Shown: positions 17,541 to 26,572 of the stretch, piece after piece
Numbering within the stretch: position 1 is the first letter of the stretch
Layout of the letters: each line of letters begins with the position of its first letter
NCBI RefSeq assembly: GCF_001644035.1
Contig: NZ_LUUG01000105.1
Span: forward strand, 1 to 64,000
DNA length: 64,000 nt
Source of the DNA: Methylomonas methanica
GTDB lineage: Bacteria; Pseudomonadota; Gammaproteobacteria; Methylococcales; Methylomonadaceae
Reading direction: 5' to 3'
Made by a program: the position numbers and the translations under genes
The notes under the pieces: generated by a model
What the model was told of the DNA's origin: nothing
Database searches by the model: none
Seen by the model: the letters and a program-made list of their open reading frames with translations, nothing else

Positions 17541-19838
17541 ATGAACAAACAGACATTCATCGCATCCGCCGTATTCACCACTTTAGTGGGTTGTGCCACG
17601 CCGCCGATTGAGCAGAAAGCTACAATCGAAAATGATTTGAGTACCGAATTACCTGCCTCCGCCGCCGGCATATCCTCAGAGCCACTGTACTTTGCTTCGC
17701 AACAAGAAGCTGAAGGCGCCTTGGTGGGTTATAACTACGGGCTGACCCTGCTTGCCGATGGCCGAGTTCAGGCATTCGTCTCCGGTTTAAACGGGTCCGG
17801 CATGGAAAATCCGTTCGACGTCGTTAGAGCGAAGTCGCAAAGCTCTTCAGCCAAGATTGCCGACTTGGCCGATGCGGAAACCGAAATGGCATTTCCGCAC
17901 GTTACGCTGACGGAAAAAAAGAACGGTCAGGCGGCAATCGATGCATTGGGCGATAAGCTGGGGGACGTAGCCAAAACCTACGATATGTCCAGCGAACGCC
18001 TGGAAGATATCTTGCGAACCGATTCGTCGGCGTGGATCGATGAAAGCGGCCGCCTGCTCTATATCGACGAGCATACCAACGTTACTCAGGGGCAAGGCGA
18101 ACAAGAAACGGCCACGGTAACCAGCGCGGGTGGCACCGTGGCCGGCGCGACAACGTCCGACCCGTTCGCACTGCACAGCAAACCTGGTTCGAATCGAGTT
18201 ATCTATTTGGATTTCAACGGCCATGTAGCAACGAATACCGCGTGGAGCACCACTGCGCTTAATGCACAGGCCTACGATATCGACAGCAACCCAAGCGCTT
18301 TCAGCAGCACGGAATTAAATAACATTCGCGAGATATGGCAGCGCGTAGCGGAAGACTACGCACCATTCGATGTCGACGTTACCACGCAGGAACCCGTTTT
18401 GGATGCCCTGAGACGCACCAGTACCAGCGATGTGCAGTACGGCACTCGAGTAGTGATTACCCGCTCCATGCCGCAACTTTGCAACCAAACTTGCGGCGGT
18501 GTGGCTTACGTTAATGTGTTCTCTTACTATTCGGCCACCTACCCGGAACGCTATAGACCCGCCTGGGTGTTCTTCGACAAGTTGGGCAATGGTTATCCCA
18601 AATACGTTGCCGAAGCGGTATCGCACGAAGTCGGGCATAACTTGAACCTCAATCACGATGGCAATGCCTCCACCGGCTACTATGCCGGCCACGGTAGCGG
18701 TGCAACCGGCTGGGCTCCGGTCATGGGGGTGGGCTATTACAAACCCGTCGCACAATGGAGTAAGGGCGAGTATTCGGGGGCTAACAATCTGCAGGATGAT
18801 CTGGCGGTGATAAATGCCGCGGGTGCCCCAGTGCGACCTGATGACTTCCCCGATACGACGGGCAGTGCGGCGCCTCTAGCCGGCAGTGCCGGCGCAGTTT
18901 CGCAAAATGGCATCATCGAACGTGCGACCGACGCCGATATTTTCGTGTTTTCAACAGGCGGGGGAAGCGCACAGTTCAACGTCACGCCCGATGCAATTGC
19001 GCCGAATTTGGATGTGTTGTTAAAGTTAATTGACGTGCAAGGCAATACTGTCGCCCAAGCCAATCCGGTGGATAGCTTGGCGGCATCCTTAAACGTTTCG
19101 CTCAACGCCGGAAAATATTTCCTGAAAATCGAAGGCGTGGGTAAAGGCGACCTAATTACTGGCTACTCTGACTACGGTAGCCTTGGTCAATATCAAATTA
19201 CCGGCAATTACCCCATTATGGCTGCGATTCCTCCCGCAGCAGTGATCACGGCTCTGCCAACTGTCGGCGACGCGCCACTAAATGTGACGCTGAATGGTTC
19301 CGGCTCCAGTGCTAGAAACGGCTCGATCTCTTCATACGCATGGAATTTCGGCGATGGTTCCGCGGCAACTAGCGGCGCATCGGTCAGTCACATCTACAAC
19401 ACCCCGGGTGCCTATACCGCAACGCTAACCGTTACGGATAGCAGCGGTTTGAAAACCAGCACTACGCAAAGTATTAAGGCGGCGCAAAGTGTCGTGGCAA
19501 TGAATATGAAAGTTGCCAGTACCGTGATGACTCGAAAATTGTTAAGCGGAGGTAAATCGCAATGCGTTGCTAACATTGCCGTTAAATCCGGAACAGCATC
19601 AGTTATCGGTGCCGGCATCTATGGCACTTGGAGCGGTTCAGTCGCCTCGGGTACTACAAAAACCAATGTGACCGGAGCGAGCTATTCCATTACCGGCACG
19701 AAAGGCTCGGCTGCCCTGAGCAGTGCGCTGCTGCCCAAAAATAGCAAGGGTACCTGTGCGTTTACAGTCACCAAGGTAGTCAAGAATGGCTACTTGTACG
19801 ATGGTAGTGGTGCCATTTCACGTAGTTTGTCCTGGTAA
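17541..19838 (+). CDS. Metzincin-type zinc metallopeptidase lipoprotein with PKD domain
   Basis: The 765-residue protein starts with a lipoprotein signal ending in LVGC (Cys18). A propeptide-like region precedes the catalytic domain. Zinc ligands are in HEVGHNLNLNHD (His362, His366, His372) and a Met-turn candidate is Met395 in PVMGVGYY; this is the HExxHxxxxxH plus Met pattern of metzincins. A jelly-roll domain of the pre-peptidase C-terminal type follows at about 450-555, a PKD domain at about 565-650 (YAWNFGDGS) and a C-terminal beta-rich region of about 110 residues with two Cys. It probably acts on proteins at the cell surface. It stands alone, with a hairpin after its stop. The precise peptidase family is uncertain. 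Confidence 0.88.
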   Translation: MNKQTFIASAVFTTLVGCATPPIEQKATIENDLSTELPASAAGISSEPLYFASQQEAEGALVGYNYGLTLLADGRVQAFVSGLNGSGMENPFDVVRAKSQSSSAKIADLADAETEMAFPHVTLTEKKNGQAAIDALGDKLGDVAKTYDMSSERLEDILRTDSSAWIDESGRLLYIDEHTNVTQGQGEQETATVTSAGGTVAGATTSDPFALHSKPGSNRVIYLDFNGHVATNTAWSTTALNAQAYDIDSNPSAFSSTELNNIREIWQRVAEDYAPFDVDVTTQEPVLDALRRTSTSDVQYGTRVVITRSMPQLCNQTCGGVAYVNVFSYYSATYPERYRPAWVFFDKLGNGYPKYVAEAVSHEVGHNLNLNHDGNASTGYYAGHGSGATGWAPVMGVGYYKPVAQWSKGEYSGANNLQDDLAVINAAGAPVRPDDFPDTTGSAAPLAGSAGAVSQNGIIERATDADIFVFSTGGGSAQFNVTPDAIAPNLDVLLKLIDVQGNTVAQANPVDSLAASLNVSLNAGKYFLKIEGVGKGDLITGYSDYGSLGQYQITGNYPIMAAIPPAAVITALPTVGDAPLNVTLNGSGSSARNGSISSYAWNFGDGSAATSGASVSHIYNTPGAYTATLTVTDSSGLKTSTTQSIKAAQSVVAMNMKVASTVMTRKLLSGGKSQCVANIAVKSGTASVIGAGIYGTWSGSVASGTTKTNVTGASYSITGTKGSAALSSALLPKNSKGTCAFTVTKVVKNGYLYDGSGAISRSLSW

Positions 19839-19848
19839 AGTAATGCTA

Positions 19849-19874
19849 GGGGCGGCTGATTCTTAGCCGTCCCC
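19849..19874 (+). terminator. Possible terminator hairpin after the metallopeptidase gene
   Basis: The sequence GGGGCGGCT, a 7-base loop and AGCCGTCCCC form a strong GC-rich hairpin with one bulged T, 11 bases after the stop codon. It lacks a following T-run, so it may be a weak or Rho-assisted terminator or an RNA-stabilising hairpin. Confidence 0.45.
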
Positions 19875-20126
19875 GGCTTATTCCGGAGTTGTCCCGGTTG
19901 ACGATAAGAGATCCGAAACCCGGGATAGCCTGAAAACTTTTCCACGTCTGCTTGCATTCCCTACCTGTTATCCCATCGTTCCGAAAAAATTGTTGCCTTG
20001 TTCAGCAACGAGCGCCCTAAATAGCCGACTCTGCGCAGTGACGCAAACTGCAAAAGACGCGCAACCCCCTCCCGCGCTAAAATTCCCCTATTGTGCGGCG
20101 TCGCACTCAGCCAACTTTTTACCATC

Positions 20127-22013
20127 ATGCTCAATTTCAAAAACATCGCCATCCGTCGCGGCAACCGTTTGCTGTTTAGCGAGGCTTCTTTCACGATACA
20201 TAAAGGCCAAAAAATCGGTCTGACCGGGGCCAATGGCGCCGGCAAATCCAGCCTATTTGCGCTACTGCGCGGCGAATTGCACGCCGACGAAGGCGATTTT
20301 TCCATGCCGCCGAATCTGGAAATCGCGCATGTGGCCCAGGAAACTCCGGCTTTGGAATGTTCAGCCATCGACTATGTGCTGGACGGCGACAGAGAGCTGC
20401 GTGCGTTGCAGGCAAAGTTGCATACGGCCGAGCAAGCGCATGACGGTATTAAATTGGCGGAACTACATGCCGCCTTGGATCATGTCGGCGGTTACACCGC
20501 TCAGGCACGAGCGTCGCGGTTGCTGAATGGCCTGGGTTTCAGCACCGAGCAGGAAAGCCGGCCGGTCAGCTCGTTTTCCGGCGGTTGGCGCATGCGGTTG
20601 AACCTGGCGCAAGCCTTGATGTGCCGCTCCGATGTATTGCTGTTGGACGAACCTACCAACCATCTGGATTTGGATGCGGTAATTTATTTGCAGGATTGGC
20701 TAAGCAAATATCCCGGTACTTTGTTGTTGATTTCCCATGACCGCGATTTTCTGGATACCATCACCGACCACATCGTCCACATCGAGCAAAACAGAGCCGA
20801 AATATACACCGGAAATTATTCCGACTTCGAACGCATGCGCGCCGAAAAACTGGCTCAGCAACAAACCGCCTACGAAAAACAGCAGCGTGAGATTGCGCAT
20901 ATTCAAAGCTTTGTCGATCGCTTCAAAGCGCAAGCCACCAAAGCCAGACAGGCGCAAAGCCGTATCAAGGCATTGGAGCGGATGGAGTTGATTGCGCAGG
21001 CCCATGTTGATTCGCCATTCGGTTTCAGCTTCCCACCACCGAAAAAAATGCCCAATCCGCTGCTAAAAATCGAAGAAGCCGACATCGGCTACGGCGATAA
21101 AGTGGTGATTAGAAACGCCAGCCTGTCGATTGCGCCGGGCGACCGTATCGGTCTGCTCGGGCCCAATGGCGCCGGCAAGTCCAGTTTGATCAAAGTACTT
21201 TCCGGGCAAATGCCGGCATTGACTGGTAAGCTACAGACCGCTCAAGATTTGCATATCGGCTATTTCGCTCAGCATCAATTGGAATTGCTGAACCTGGAAG
21301 AAAGCCCGCTTTGGCATCTGCAAAAGCTGGACAAGCAAGCTACCGAGAAAGATTTGCGCAATTTTTTGGGCGGTTTTGATTTTCGCGGCGACAAGGTCAA
21401 CGATCCGGTCGGGCCGTTTTCCGGTGGCGAAAAAGCCCGCTTGGTACTAGCCATGCTGGTTTATCAAAATCCGAATTTGCTGCTGCTGGACGAGCCGACT
21501 AACCATCTGGATTTGGAAATGCGCCACGCTCTGAGCGTGGCCGTGCAGGAATACCAGGGCGCTCTGGTCGTGGTTTCGCATGACAGGCACTTGCTACGCT
21601 CGGTGACTGACCAACTATTGTTGGTGGCTGGTGGCAAGATGCAGCCATTCGACGGTGATTTGGACGATTACAAGCAATGGCTGGCAGAACAAAAGAAAGC
21701 GGGCGACGAACCGGTGGCGAACGACAATGCCGGCGGGGTGTCGCGCAAGGATCAGCGTAAACTCGATGCGGAGCGCCGGCAGCGTTTAAAACCGTTGTTG
21801 GACGCGGTTAAAAAAGCCGAAGCGGCGGTGGAAAAGTTTCATCAGCAACAGCGAGACCTTGAAGAACAATTGGCCGATCCGGCCATTTATGCCGAGGAAT
21901 ACAAGGAACAATTAAAGCAGTTGCTGAGTCGGAAAGGCCAAATCGATAGCGCGCTGGAACAGGCAGAAATGGATTGGCTGGCAGCGGAGGAAAACCTACA
22001 ACAAGCGGAGTGA
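20127..22013 (+). CDS. yheS: ABC-F family ATPase, YheS type
   Basis: The product has two ABC ATPase domains and no membrane segments, as in ribosome-associated ABC-F proteins. Walker A motifs are GANGAGKSSLF and GPNGAGKSSLIK. Signatures are SSFSGGWRMRLNLAQAL and GPFSGGEKARLVLAML. Walker B motifs with following catalytic Glu are LLLDEPTNHLD in both halves. The linker between the halves and a charged coiled-coil C-terminus of about 100 residues agree with YheS. I chose ATG at 20127 (MLNFKNIAIRRG) because E. coli YheS starts at the equivalent point; an in-frame upstream Met at 20091 would add 12 unusual residues. It is followed after two bases by a membrane-protein gene, so they are likely co-transcribed. 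Confidence 0.93.
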   Translation: MLNFKNIAIRRGNRLLFSEASFTIHKGQKIGLTGANGAGKSSLFALLRGELHADEGDFSMPPNLEIAHVAQETPALECSAIDYVLDGDRELRALQAKLHTAEQAHDGIKLAELHAALDHVGGYTAQARASRLLNGLGFSTEQESRPVSSFSGGWRMRLNLAQALMCRSDVLLLDEPTNHLDLDAVIYLQDWLSKYPGTLLLISHDRDFLDTITDHIVHIEQNRAEIYTGNYSDFERMRAEKLAQQQTAYEKQQREIAHIQSFVDRFKAQATKARQAQSRIKALERMELIAQAHVDSPFGFSFPPPKKMPNPLLKIEEADIGYGDKVVIRNASLSIAPGDRIGLLGPNGAGKSSLIKVLSGQMPALTGKLQTAQDLHIGYFAQHQLELLNLEESPLWHLQKLDKQATEKDLRNFLGGFDFRGDKVNDPVGPFSGGEKARLVLAMLVYQNPNLLLLDEPTNHLDLEMRHALSVAVQEYQGALVVVSHDRHLLRSVTDQLLLVAGGKMQPFDGDLDDYKQWLAEQKKAGDEPVANDNAGGVSRKDQRKLDAERRQRLKPLLDAVKKAEAAVEKFHQQQRDLEEQLADPAIYAEEYKEQLKQLLSRKGQIDSALEQAEMDWLAAEENLQQAE

Positions 22014-22015
22014 TC

Positions 22016-22525
22016 ATGTACCAACTGATGGTGTTGTTTTTTGAGATTTGCATTATGCGCAAAGGGCCGCAGGATGTGCCCGCGTCGCCTTGGTTAGTGC
22101 GGCTGATGTTCATACCCTATTTGCTGGTTAATCTATTGATTTTGCTGTTGGACAGCGATTGGTCACATGCTTTGCTGCAAATCAGCGCGGAGACCGTATT
22201 AATGGTCGGTTTCTGCTATCCGCTACTCTATTTTTCCGGGAAAACCGCACGTTTTCCGCAAACCCTGACGGCACTATTGGGCTCTGATGTGGTGATTAGT
22301 TTGTGTGCCATTCCGGCGGTCGCCAGCCTGAATACCCAGATCAGTCAGGTGGCATACATCGCGATGATCGTGCTGATGGGCTGGCATTGGCTGGTTAACG
22401 GCAATATTTTTCGGCATGCCCTGGATAGACCGTTAATGTTCGGCTTAGCCCTGGCATTTTTATATATACTCATTTCCACACAGGTAATGACTTTGTTGTT
22501 TACCGAGATTGCCGTTAGCGATTAG
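22016..22525 (+). CDS. Hypothetical inner-membrane protein
   Basis: The 169-residue protein starts at ATG 22016, two bases after the yheS stop. It is almost entirely hydrophobic, with about four or five membrane segments (roughly residues 33-50, 58-78, 84-106, 112-130 and 138-160). No catalytic or binding motif is recognised. Its tight placement between yheS and a UspA gene suggests co-transcription, but this does not reveal its function. Confidence 0.75.
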   Translation: MYQLMVLFFEICIMRKGPQDVPASPWLVRLMFIPYLLVNLLILLLDSDWSHALLQISAETVLMVGFCYPLLYFSGKTARFPQTLTALLGSDVVISLCAIPAVASLNTQISQVAYIAMIVLMGWHWLVNGNIFRHALDRPLMFGLALAFLYILISTQVMTLLFTEIAVSD

Positions 22526-22533
22526 GAGGATGT

Positions 22534-22977
22534 ATGACGATATATAAACATATTTTATTGGCTGCCGATTTTTTTGAACATGGCGGTCAAGTTGCCGAAA
22601 AAGCCAGGCAAATCGCCGCACAAAACGCTGCCCAATTGAGCTTGGTGCACGTGGTCGATAATTTGCCGATTACCGACCCCGCTTACGGCCCTATCATTCC
22701 ATTCGATGTGGATTTGACCCAGGAATTGATGGAGGCCACCAAGAAACGCCTGCATGAGTTGGGTGAGAAACTACAGGTTCCCGCCGAACGCCAATATCTG
22801 GAAATGGGTAGTCCCAAACTGGAAATCGTCCGGGTAGCCGAAGAGATTCAGGCCGATTTAATCGTCGTCGGTTCGCACGGCCGCCACGGTTTTGCATTGT
22901 TGCTCGGCTCAACTGCCAACGGTGTGCTGCATCACGCTAAATGCGACGTACTGGCGGTGCGATTAGCGGATGATTGA
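22534..22977 (+). CDS. Universal stress protein, UspA family
   Basis: The 147-residue protein is a single UspA domain. The N-terminal strand reads YKHILLAADFFEHG. The C-terminal ATP-binding type signature G-x2-G-x9-G-S/T is present as GSHGRHGFALLLGSTANGV, which suggests an ATP-binding Usp rather than the non-binding UspA subgroup. It is cytoplasmic and probably acts in stress survival. A ribosome-binding site (AGGAGG) lies eight bases before the ATG. The 3' end overlaps the cobU start by eight bases, so the gene is likely transcribed into the cobalamin cluster. Confidence 0.93.
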   Translation: MTIYKHILLAADFFEHGGQVAEKARQIAAQNAAQLSLVHVVDNLPITDPAYGPIIPFDVDLTQELMEATKKRLHELGEKLQVPAERQYLEMGSPKLEIVRVAEEIQADLIVVGSHGRHGFALLLGSTANGVLHHAKCDVLAVRLADD

Positions 22978-23497
22978 GCTGGTTTTAGGCGGTGCTCGTT
23001 CCGGTAAAAGCCGCTATGCCGAGCAACAAGCTTTGGCCTCCGGTTTGCCGGTGGTGTACATCGCCACCGCTGAAGCCGGCGATGATGAAATGCACAGCCG
23101 CATCCAGCATCACCAACAGCGCCGTCCGCAGCACTGGTTAACTGTTGAAGAGCCTATGGCATTGGCGGATGTGATTAGCGAATACGCCGGCAAACAGCAT
23201 TGCTTGCTGGTCGATTGCCTGACGCTTTGGTTGTGCAATGTGTTATTCGACAAACAAGGTAATCTGCAAGAACATCGCTATCGGCAACAAGCCGATGCTT
23301 TATGCGCGGTACTGGCGACCGGCGGGCAACACGTGATCATGGTCAGTAACGAAGTGGGCTTGGGTGTGGTCGCCGCCGACGCGATGACGCGCCGTTTCGT
23401 CGACGAAGCCGGCTTTTTACATCAAAGACTCGCACAAATCAGCGACAAGGTGGTACTGGTCAGCGCCGGTTTGCCGCAAATCCTCAAAAACGTCTAA
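22970..23497 (+). CDS. cobU: Adenosylcobinamide kinase / adenosylcobinamide-phosphate guanylyltransferase
   Basis: The 175-residue enzyme phosphorylates adenosylcobinamide and transfers GMP to it, giving adenosylcobinamide-GDP for nucleotide-loop assembly. The P-loop is GGARSGKSRYAE at the very N-terminus. Other family motifs are VYIATAEAGDDEM, LLVDCLTLWL and MVSNEVGLGVVAADAMTRRF. Length is normal for CobU/CobP. The ATG start overlaps the end of the uspA-type gene, and cobT starts seven bases after the stop. This is the first of the late cobalamin genes in this run. No cobalamin riboswitch was seen before it. Confidence 0.96.
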   Translation: MIELVLGGARSGKSRYAEQQALASGLPVVYIATAEAGDDEMHSRIQHHQQRRPQHWLTVEEPMALADVISEYAGKQHCLLVDCLTLWLCNVLFDKQGNLQEHRYRQQADALCAVLATGGQHVIMVSNEVGLGVVAADAMTRRFVDEAGFLHQRLAQISDKVVLVSAGLPQILKNV

Positions 23498-23504
23498 TGT
23501 CATT

Positions 23505-24545
23505 ATGAACAGTTTATCCGCGCCGATTGCCGCGCCCGATGCGCGCTATTACCAACAAGCGTTGGACAGGCAAGCGCAATTGACCAAGCCGCCCGGCTCC
23601 TTGGGCTTACTGGAAGATTGCGCGGTTAGACTGGCGGCGATGCAACGCCGGGAAATGCCTAAGCTGGAAAAAATCCATGTCAGCGTATTTGCCGCCGATC
23701 ACGGCATTGCCAAGGAAGGCGTCTCGGCGTTTCCGCAAGTGGTGACGATAGAAATGGTAAAAAACTTCGCGGCTGGTGGCGCAGCGGTGAATGTACTGGC
23801 CCGCCATGTCGATGCGTATTTCGAGGTTGTCGATGTCGGACTGATACAGCCGGTGGCTTTAGCCAATGTCATCAGTCATAGAGCCGGCGCAGGCACCGCC
23901 AATTTCAAGCGAACCGCGGCGATGAATGACGCCCAGTTAACTATCGCCTTGGCCGCCGGCCAAGCGGCCGTCGCCAGAGCCTTGGCGAACCAGGCTGATT
24001 TGTTTATTGGCGGTGAAATGGGCATCGCCAATACCACCAGCGCCAGTGCGCTGGCGGCCGCCAGTTTGCGGATACCGGCCGTTGACATTACCGGCGCCGG
24101 CACCGGCCTGAATGCCGGACAAATCAATCACAAAGCCAGCATCATAGACTCGGCCTTACAGCGCCACGAAGCCGCTTTGCAGTCGCCTTTGGCTATTTTA
24201 AAAACCTTGGGCGGTTTTGAAATCGCCGCGCTAACCGCAGCCTATATCAGCGCCGCCCAACAGGGTTTGCCGGTGTTGATAGACGGGTTTATCAGCAGTG
24301 TCGCGGCGTTGTTGGCGATGGGTATCAATCCCGGCTGCGTGGACTGGTTTTTTTACGGCCACTGTTCCGCCGAAAAAGGCCATGCCCGAGTCCTGCAAGC
24401 ATTGAACGCCCGACCATTGTTGAATCTGGAAATGCGCCTGGGCGAGGGTAGCGGCGCGGTATTGGCGGTACCTTTGTTGCAAATGGCCTGTCATTTACAC
24501 AATGAAATGGCCACATTCAGTCAGGCGCAAGTCTCTACCGGCTGA
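23505..24545 (+). CDS. cobT: Nicotinate-nucleotide--dimethylbenzimidazole phosphoribosyltransferase
   Basis: The 346-residue enzyme activates 5,6-dimethylbenzimidazole to alpha-ribazole phosphate using nicotinate mononucleotide. Family signatures are TKPPGSLGLLE near the N-terminus, VFAADHGIAKEGVSAFP, GEMGIANTTSASAL in the middle, and the C-terminal segment LRLGEGSGA with the conserved catalytic Glu region. Length matches Salmonella CobT (356). The gene lies between cobU and, after a 178-base gap, a TM2-domain gene and cobS. Together with bluB downstream it implies that the cell both makes and attaches dimethylbenzimidazole as the lower ligand. Confidence 0.96.
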   Translation: MNSLSAPIAAPDARYYQQALDRQAQLTKPPGSLGLLEDCAVRLAAMQRREMPKLEKIHVSVFAADHGIAKEGVSAFPQVVTIEMVKNFAAGGAAVNVLARHVDAYFEVVDVGLIQPVALANVISHRAGAGTANFKRTAAMNDAQLTIALAAGQAAVARALANQADLFIGGEMGIANTTSASALAAASLRIPAVDITGAGTGLNAGQINHKASIIDSALQRHEAALQSPLAILKTLGGFEIAALTAAYISAAQQGLPVLIDGFISSVAALLAMGINPGCVDWFFYGHCSAEKGHARVLQALNARPLLNLEMRLGEGSGAVLAVPLLQMACHLHNEMATFSQAQVSTG

Positions 24546-24723
24546 AATAGACTATCCATCGGCAATCTGCTTCAGGTGCAATGGCGGGGTCTTTGGCTTT
24601 CCCGTATCATTAGTCGCGAAAAATAAGCTTGGCTAACGGTCGAGCTTGCTTTCCGGCCAGCAGTTGCCACCCACGGCAATCTGCACATAATAATAAAAAC
24701 ATACAACTGATTTGGTAAACAAC

Positions 24724-25137
24724 ATGCTAGGACACATAGAAAGTTACGATGAAAGATGCCAGACCGGCGTGATCAAACACGAAGGTCAATTCTACGAATT
24801 CCACCTGGATCAATGGACCTCGGAAGCGCCACCCAAACCTGGCGACGATGTGGATTTCGATCATGAAGAAGATAAAGTCACCGACGTCAGCCTGGTCGGC
24901 GCTTACCTGATGGAAGCCAAGCCAGTCAAAAGCAAGATGGTCGCTGCCTTGTTGGGTGTTGCGCTCGGCGCGATCGGCTTGCATCGCATTTATTTGGGCT
25001 TCTATTTTCTCGGCTTCACCCAAGCCGTAGTCACGCTGATTACCGGCGGTTTTGGCGTAATGTGGGGTTTCATCGAAGGTGTGTTGATTGCCACTGGCCA
25101 TATCTACAAGGATGCCAAGGGACGTCATCTGAAATAG
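24724..25137 (+). CDS. TM2 domain protein with N-terminal cold-shock-like domain
   Basis: The protein (137 residues from ATG 24724; an in-frame TTG at 24712 is possible) has an N-terminal beta-rich segment, GHIESYDERCQTGVIKHEG and following, that resembles the cold-shock/OB pattern 'G-x-I-x-x-Y-x-x-x-x-x-x-G-x-I'. Two hydrophobic segments at about 62-80 and 84-118 then form a TM2 domain, with the family's GLHRIYLGFYFLGFTQ motif. This is a small membrane protein of unknown role. It sits between cobT and cobS, ending two bases before the cobS start, but TM2 proteins have no known part in cobalamin synthesis. Confidence 0.85.
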   Translation: MLGHIESYDERCQTGVIKHEGQFYEFHLDQWTSEAPPKPGDDVDFDHEEDKVTDVSLVGAYLMEAKPVKSKMVAALLGVALGAIGLHRIYLGFYFLGFTQAVVTLITGGFGVMWGFIEGVLIATGHIYKDAKGRHLK

Positions 25138-25139
25138 CC

Positions 25140-25862
25140 GTGGATGCTTTTCTGGTTGCCTTGCAATTTCTGACCCGCATACCCGTTAGTTTTCGCTACG
25201 AGGCAGGCGCTTCCTTATTGGGGCGTTCGGTTTTGTTCTACCCGGCGGTCGGTCTGCTGCTGGGTATGCTCTTAAGCCTGCCGCCGACGTTGTTTGCCGG
25301 CAGCTCGCCTATGCTGCTGGCGGCTTTGACGTTGTCTGCTTGGGTATTACTGACCGGCGGTTTGCATCTGGACGGTTTGGCCGATTGCGCAGATGCCTGG
25401 GTCGGCGGCCACGGCGATAAACAGCGTAGCCTGCAAATCATGAAAGACCCGGCTTCCGGGCCGATTGCGGTCAGCGTGCTGGTCTTAGTTTTAATCCTGA
25501 AGTTTGCCGCGCTGACCGCCATGTTCGAACAAACCCGCCTCACCCCCTTGCTGCTGGCGCCCGTTTTAGGCCGTGCCGCCATTCTGGGTTTGATGCTGAC
25601 AACCGATTATGTTCGCCCGCAAGGTCTAGCCGAAGCACTATTGCAACAACTGCCAAGGTCCCAGGCCAAGTGGGTGTTGGTGTCAAGTGTATTGATCGCA
25701 CTGGTCTTCTTAGGTTTTCCGGCGGTGCTGTTTGCGGGCGGCATACTATTTTGGCTCCGGCAATCTGCCTTGTCGCGCTTGGGCGGGGTAACCGGCGATG
25801 TTTACGGTGCGGCGGTGGAGCTAACGGAAGCCTCCGTGCTAACGGTTGCAATGCTGCAATGA
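25140..25862 (+). CDS. cobS: Adenosylcobinamide-GDP ribazoletransferase (cobalamin synthase)
   Basis: The 240-residue inner-membrane enzyme joins adenosylcobinamide-GDP and alpha-ribazole (phosphate) to complete the nucleotide loop. I chose GTG at 25140 because CobS proteins begin with a helix like ...FLVALQFLTRIPV, and an upstream in-frame ATG lies inside the preceding gene. The metal-binding motif is TGGLHLDGLADCADAW with HGDKQRSLQIMKDPASGP following. About six membrane segments are visible. The stop overlaps the bluB start in ATGA, indicating translational coupling. Confidence 0.95.
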   Translation: MDAFLVALQFLTRIPVSFRYEAGASLLGRSVLFYPAVGLLLGMLLSLPPTLFAGSSPMLLAALTLSAWVLLTGGLHLDGLADCADAWVGGHGDKQRSLQIMKDPASGPIAVSVLVLVLILKFAALTAMFEQTRLTPLLLAPVLGRAAILGLMLTTDYVRPQGLAEALLQQLPRSQAKWVLVSSVLIALVFLGFPAVLFAGGILFWLRQSALSRLGGVTGDVYGAAVELTEASVLTVAMLQ

Positions 25863-26572
25863 CACAGCAATCGCCGCTTTTGCCGGCAACTCCCGAGCCT
25901 ACGTTAGATATGAACGACGCCTCAACCGCGCACCGTTTTCCCGACCAACAACTTGCCGGCGTCTATCGCGCCATCGCCGAACGCCGCGACATGCGACATT
26001 TTCTCGCCGATCCGGTCGATGCCGAAATCTTGGCCCGCCTGCTACAGGCCGCGCATCAAGCCGGCAGCGTCGGTTTGATGCAGCCCTGGCGCTTTATCCG
26101 CGTCACTGATCGCCGTTTGCGCATCGATATTCACGCGCTGGTCGAACAGGAACGCCGGCTCACCGCCGAAGCGCTAGCCGAACGGCACGACGAATTCATG
26201 AAGCTTAAAGTGGAAGGGATACTCGATTGCGGCGAGTTACTGGTCGTGGCCTTGCCGGATAGTCGCGAACAACATATTTTCGGTCGGCGCACACTACCGG
26301 AGATGGATCTGGCCTCGGCGGCCTGCGCCATTCAAAATCTGTGGTTGGCGGCGCGCGCGGAAGGCCTGGGCCTGGGCTGGGTTTCGCTGTTCGATCCCGA
26401 CGCGTTGGCGCAATTATTAAAAATGCCGGCCGGCAGCCGGCCGATTGCGGTGCTTTGCCTGGGCCATGTTGCCGAGTTTTACCCCAAACCGATGTTGGAA
26501 CTGGAAAACTGGGCAACGCCGCAACCCTTATCTGCGTTTGTCTATGAAAACGGCTGGCCCGATGCATCCTAA
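25859..26572 (+). CDS. bluB: 5,6-dimethylbenzimidazole synthase
   Basis: The 237-residue flavoenzyme of the nitroreductase fold destroys FMNH2 with oxygen to make 5,6-dimethylbenzimidazole, the lower ligand of cobalamin. BluB signatures are [33 protein letters not shown] (including the Ser and Gly positions typical of BluB), then [30 protein letters not shown] split across the dimer interface. The start is ATG at 25859, overlapping the cobS stop. Longer in-frame upstream sequence lies within cobS and is not used. Its presence implies aerobic lower-ligand synthesis, which suits an oxygen-using organism. Confidence 0.93.
   Translation: MTQQSPLLPATPEPTLDMNDASTAHRFPDQQLAGVYRAIAERRDMRHFLADPVDAEILARLLQAAHQAGSVGLMQPWRFIRVTDRRLRIDIHALVEQERRLTAEALAERHDEFMKLKVEGILDCGELLVVALPDSREQHIFGRRTLPEMDLASAACAIQNLWLAARAEGLGLGWVSLFDPDALAQLLKMPAGSRPIAVLCLGHVAEFYPKPMLELENWATPQPLSAFVYENGWPDAS

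Noticed and set aside
18180-18200. A GGTTCGAATC string like a tRNA T-arm
   Set aside because: It lies in the metallopeptidase coding sequence with no acceptor or anticodon stem around it.
20091-22013. The longer start of the ABC-F gene
   Set aside because: The added 12 residues are not like the family; E. coli YheS starts at the internal Met.
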